Below are positions 6,304-8,012 of a stretch of 8,012 nt of DNA, one piece after another. Both the position numbers and the translations under genes were made by a program. Position 1 is the stretch's first letter. Each line of letters begins with the position of its first letter. The notes below the pieces were generated by a model. That model saw only the letters and a list, made by a program, of their open reading frames with translations. It was not told the DNA's origin and searched no databases. Origin of the DNA: Arenimonas sp. (GTDB taxonomy: Bacteria > Pseudomonadota > Gammaproteobacteria > Xanthomonadales > Xanthomonadaceae); assembly GCA_003497545.1 (NCBI GenBank), contig DNNT01000060.1, forward strand, positions 9,638 through 17,649, in the 5' to 3' direction.

Positions 6304-6333
6304 ATGACAATTTCTGCACACACCCCCTAAGTT
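6304..6333 (+). promoter_or_regulatory. Weak candidate promoter for the S8 peptidase gene
   Basis: ATGACA (6304-6309, 5 of 6 to TTGACA) is followed after 18 bp by TAAGTT (6328-6333, 3 of 6 to TATAAT), giving a 5' leader of about 45 bases. The preceding bfr terminator means a promoter must exist in 6230-6384. This is the best match seen but the -10 is poor. Confidence 0.3.
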
Positions 6334-6344
6334 CCGATACCCGG

Positions 6345-6372
6345 CCCCGTATTGGGTCCGGCACTTACGGGG
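6345..6372 (+). promoter_or_regulatory. Hairpin covering the ribosome-binding site of the S8 peptidase
   Basis: CCCCGTA (6345-6351) and TACGGGG (6366-6372) are exact reverse complements with a 14-nt loop. The right arm contains the first four bases of the GGGGAG ribosome-binding site (6369-6374). In mRNA this stem would sequester the site. A competing weak pairing, ACCC 6339-6342 with GGGT 6354-6357, uses part of the same segment. Confidence 0.45.
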
Positions 6373-6384
6373 AGTTCCTTGCAC

Positions 6385-7767
6385 ATGAAGTCCGTCTTCC
6401 GCACCACCCTGCTGGCCGCGGCCACCCTGGCCGCCCTCGGCACTGCTTCCACCGCCTTCGCCGGCGGCCGTCCCGACCTCGTCGCCCGCGGCATCGCCCA
6501 GGGCAAGCCGTTCCAGGCCGACCAGGTGATCGTCCAGTTCCGCGCCGATGCCACCGCTGCCGACAAGGCGCGCGTGATGGGCCGCGTCAACGGCAATCGC
6601 GCCGACGTGCTGTCCCGCGGCCGTGGCCGCAGCGGCGACGTCGAGCTGCTCAACGCGCGTGGCCACGCCGATATCGTCGACCTGCTGGCCGAGCTTTACG
6701 CCGACGAGGCCGTCGAATTCGCCGAGCCGAACTGGATCGTGCAGCACGCCGCCACCTCGAACGACACCTACTACACCAACGGTTCGCTGTGGGGCGTCTA
6801 CGGCAATGCCAGTTCGCCGGCCAACCAGTACGGCAGCCAGGCCGCCGAAGTGTGGGCCTCGGGCGGCACCAGCTGCTCCAACGTCGTGATCGGCATCATC
6901 GACGAAGGCTACATGTACACCCACGCCGACCTGGCCCCGAACGCGTTCAAGAACCCGGGCGAAATCGCCGGCAACGGCATCGACGACGACGGCAACGGCT
7001 ACGCCGACGACGTGTACGGCTGGGACTTCGACGGCAACAACAGCTCGGTGTTCGACGGCACCGCCGACGACCACGGCACCCACGTGGCCGGCACCATCGG
7101 CGCGGTCGGCGGCAACGGCACCGGCGTGGCCGGCATGTGCTGGTCGGTCAAGCTCATGGGCGCGAAGTTCCTGGGCAGCCGCGGCGGCACCACCGCCAAC
7201 GCCATCAAGGCGGTCGACTACTTCACCGACATGAAGCAGCGCCACGGCCTGAATCTGGTCGCCACCAACAACTCCTGGGGCGGCGGTGGCTTCTCGCAGG
7301 CGCTGAAGGACGCCATCGACCGCGCCGACGCGGCCGGCATCCTGTTCATCGCCGCGGCCGGCAACAGCGGCACCAACAACGACGCCACGGCTTCCTACCC
7401 GAGCGGCTACGCCAGCAACAACGTCATCGCCGTCGCGGCGCTGACCAACACCGGCGCGTTGGCCAGCTACTCGCAGTACGGCGCCACCACGGTGGACATC
7501 GCGGCCCCGGGCTCGGGCATCTGGTCCACGGTTCCGGTGGCCAGCGGCAAGGGCAAGAACGCCACCGTCGGCTCCGGCTACGCCAGCTACAACGGCACCT
7601 CCATGGCCACCCCGCACGTTACCGGCGCCGCCGCGATGTACGCGGCCCGCCACCCGGGTGCCACCGCGGCGCAGATCAAGGCGGCCATCCTCAACAACGC
7701 CGCCCCGACCCCGTCGGTGCAGGGCAAGGTGGCCACCAACGGCCGCCTCAACGTCGAGTCCTTCTGA
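6385..7767 (+). CDS. Secreted S8 family subtilisin-like serine peptidase (pre-pro-protein)
   Basis: A 460-residue exported endopeptidase precursor. Residues 1-26 are a Sec signal peptide (MKSVFR, hydrophobic Ala/Leu core, AFA before GG). Residues of about 40-119 resemble the I9 inhibitor/chaperone propeptide (VIVQF at 48-52, ending VEFAEPNWIV), which is normally cleaved off during maturation. The catalytic domain has Asp173 (GIIDEGY), His230 (DDHGTHVAGT), oxyanion Asn327 (AAAGNSG) and nucleophile Ser406 (NGTSMATPHV). An Asp/Asn-rich segment at 197-219 looks like a calcium-binding loop. Only two cysteines, C164 and C252, are present, so one disulfide is possible. It ends soon after the catalytic fold, with no C-terminal PPC or P domain. 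The start ATG 6385 follows GGGGAG at 6369-6374; an in-frame TTG at 6352 precedes that site and is rejected. Likely a degradative exoenzyme; its substrate is unknown. Confidence 0.95.
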   Translation: MKSVFRTTLLAAATLAALGTASTAFAGGRPDLVARGIAQGKPFQADQVIVQFRADATAADKARVMGRVNGNRADVLSRGRGRSGDVELLNARGHADIVDLLAELYADEAVEFAEPNWIVQHAATSNDTYYTNGSLWGVYGNASSPANQYGSQAAEVWASGGTSCSNVVIGIIDEGYMYTHADLAPNAFKNPGEIAGNGIDDDGNGYADDVYGWDFDGNNSSVFDGTADDHGTHVAGTIGAVGGNGTGVAGMCWSVKLMGAKFLGSRGGTTANAIKAVDYFTDMKQRHGLNLVATNNSWGGGGFSQALKDAIDRADAAGILFIAAAGNSGTNNDATASYPSGYASNNVIAVAALTNTGALASYSQYGATTVDIAAPGSGIWSTVPVASGKGKNATVGSGYASYNGTSMATPHVTGAAAMYAARHPGATAAQIKAAILNNAAPTPSVQGKVATNGRLNVESF

Positions 7768-7789
7768 CGTAACGCCCGCTGCAAAAACG

Positions 7790-7823
7790 AAGGGCCCGGC
7801 AGCGATGCCGGGCCCTTTCTTTT
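7790..7823 (+). terminator. Strong terminator after the S8 peptidase, probably bidirectional
   Basis: A perfect 11-bp stem, AAGGGCCCGGC (7790-7800) with GCCGGGCCCTT (7807-7817), has a 6-nt loop and is followed by TCTTTT. On the minus strand the same stem is followed by CG and five T residues (complement of 7787-7783). It could therefore also terminate the convergent gene whose stop is at 7848-7850. Confidence 0.93.
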
Positions 7824-7847
7824 GCGCCGGGGAAACCTGCGGGGCTG

Positions 7848-8012
7848 TCAGCCGCGCAGCAACCCGTGCAGCGCCTGCGAGGCGCGGCGGTATTCGGAAT
7901 CGAGCACCGCCACCGCCACCGCCGGGCGCGGCAGCACGCCCTGGCGGGCGCCCAGCTCGATGCGCTTGGCGGCGGCCGACAGGGCCATGGCACCCAGGTT
8001 GGCGCTGGCCGA
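7848..8012 (-). CDS. C-terminal fragment of an Hpt-domain (histidine phosphotransfer) protein, 5' end outside window
   Basis: The minus-strand frame from the right edge to TGA (7850-7848) encodes 54 residues beginning SANLGAMALS and ending ASQALHGLLRG. The SANLGA...LSAAAKRIELGAR pattern matches the second conserved helix of Hpt domains, which directly follows the phospho-accepting HxLKGSS motif. That His would lie just beyond the window edge, so it cannot be seen. The fragment could be the tail of a hybrid sensor histidine kinase or of a separate Hpt protein in a phosphorelay; the visible part cannot tell these apart. It is convergent with the S8 peptidase gene and probably shares its terminator. 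The absence of stops in this frame and the motif support reality over the overlapping alternative frame. Confidence 0.75.
   Translation of the reverse strand, partial: SASANLGAMALSAAAKRIELGARQGVLPRPAVAVAVLDSEYRRASQALHGLLRG

Noticed and set aside
6256..7653. A 465-codon minus-strand ORF antisense to the S8 peptidase
   Set aside because: Gly/Ala/Val-repetitive product typical of the antisense frame of a high-GC gene; the plus-strand frame has a signal peptide and a full catalytic triad.
6789..7772. A 327-codon plus-strand ORF in another frame of the S8 gene
   Set aside because: Arg/Gln-repetitive shadow frame with no motif, fully inside the subtilase.

Overview
The window looks like chromosomal DNA of a high-GC gammaproteobacterium, most plausibly a member of the Xanthomonadaceae (Lysobacter/Luteimonas/Xanthomonas-like). 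This rests on remembered family resemblance of the RppH, Bfd, Bfr and subtilase proteins and on the xanthomonad style of the RHS core end (GFTG...RYYDP...NNPYRFVDPDGR). No database search was possible. Sampled lines of the housekeeping half reach about 78% GC, while the polymorphic-toxin end falls to about 43-50%.

Left part (1-3999): the 3' portion of a very large YD-repeat/RHS protein, open at the left edge. It ends in an RHS-associated core (to DPDG, nt 2932) followed by a 193-residue C-terminal tip that I do not recognise. Its stop codon overlaps by one base (TAATG) the start of a small 161-residue polytopic membrane protein. This is the classic layout of a polymorphic toxin tip plus cognate immunity gene. 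It is the best candidate for something undescribed here.

Middle (4000-4800): about 550 bp with no convincing gene. It holds one 54-codon ORF of doubtful reality, a hairpin and a pair of short direct repeats. Next come a terminator, a complete elongator tRNA-Met (CAU) and its promoter, all on the minus strand. The variable RHS module lies on the 3' side of this tRNA, a common setting for horizontally acquired DNA.

Right part (4801-8012): ordinary core genes. rppH (RNA 5' pyrophosphohydrolase) is followed at once by a Fur-box-like promoter and the iron-mobilisation pair bfd-bfr (bacterioferritin-associated ferredoxin and heme bacterioferritin), closed by a strong terminator. A secreted S8 subtilisin-like pre-pro-protease follows, with its own terminator, probably shared with a convergent minus-strand gene. 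Only the Hpt-domain C-terminus of that last gene is inside the window.

How they work together: bfr stores iron and bfd supplies electrons to its heme for iron release. The pair probably responds to iron through Fur. The RHS tip and membrane protein probably form a contact-competition toxin/immunity pair. The subtilase is an exported degradative enzyme. The other genes are not obviously functionally linked.
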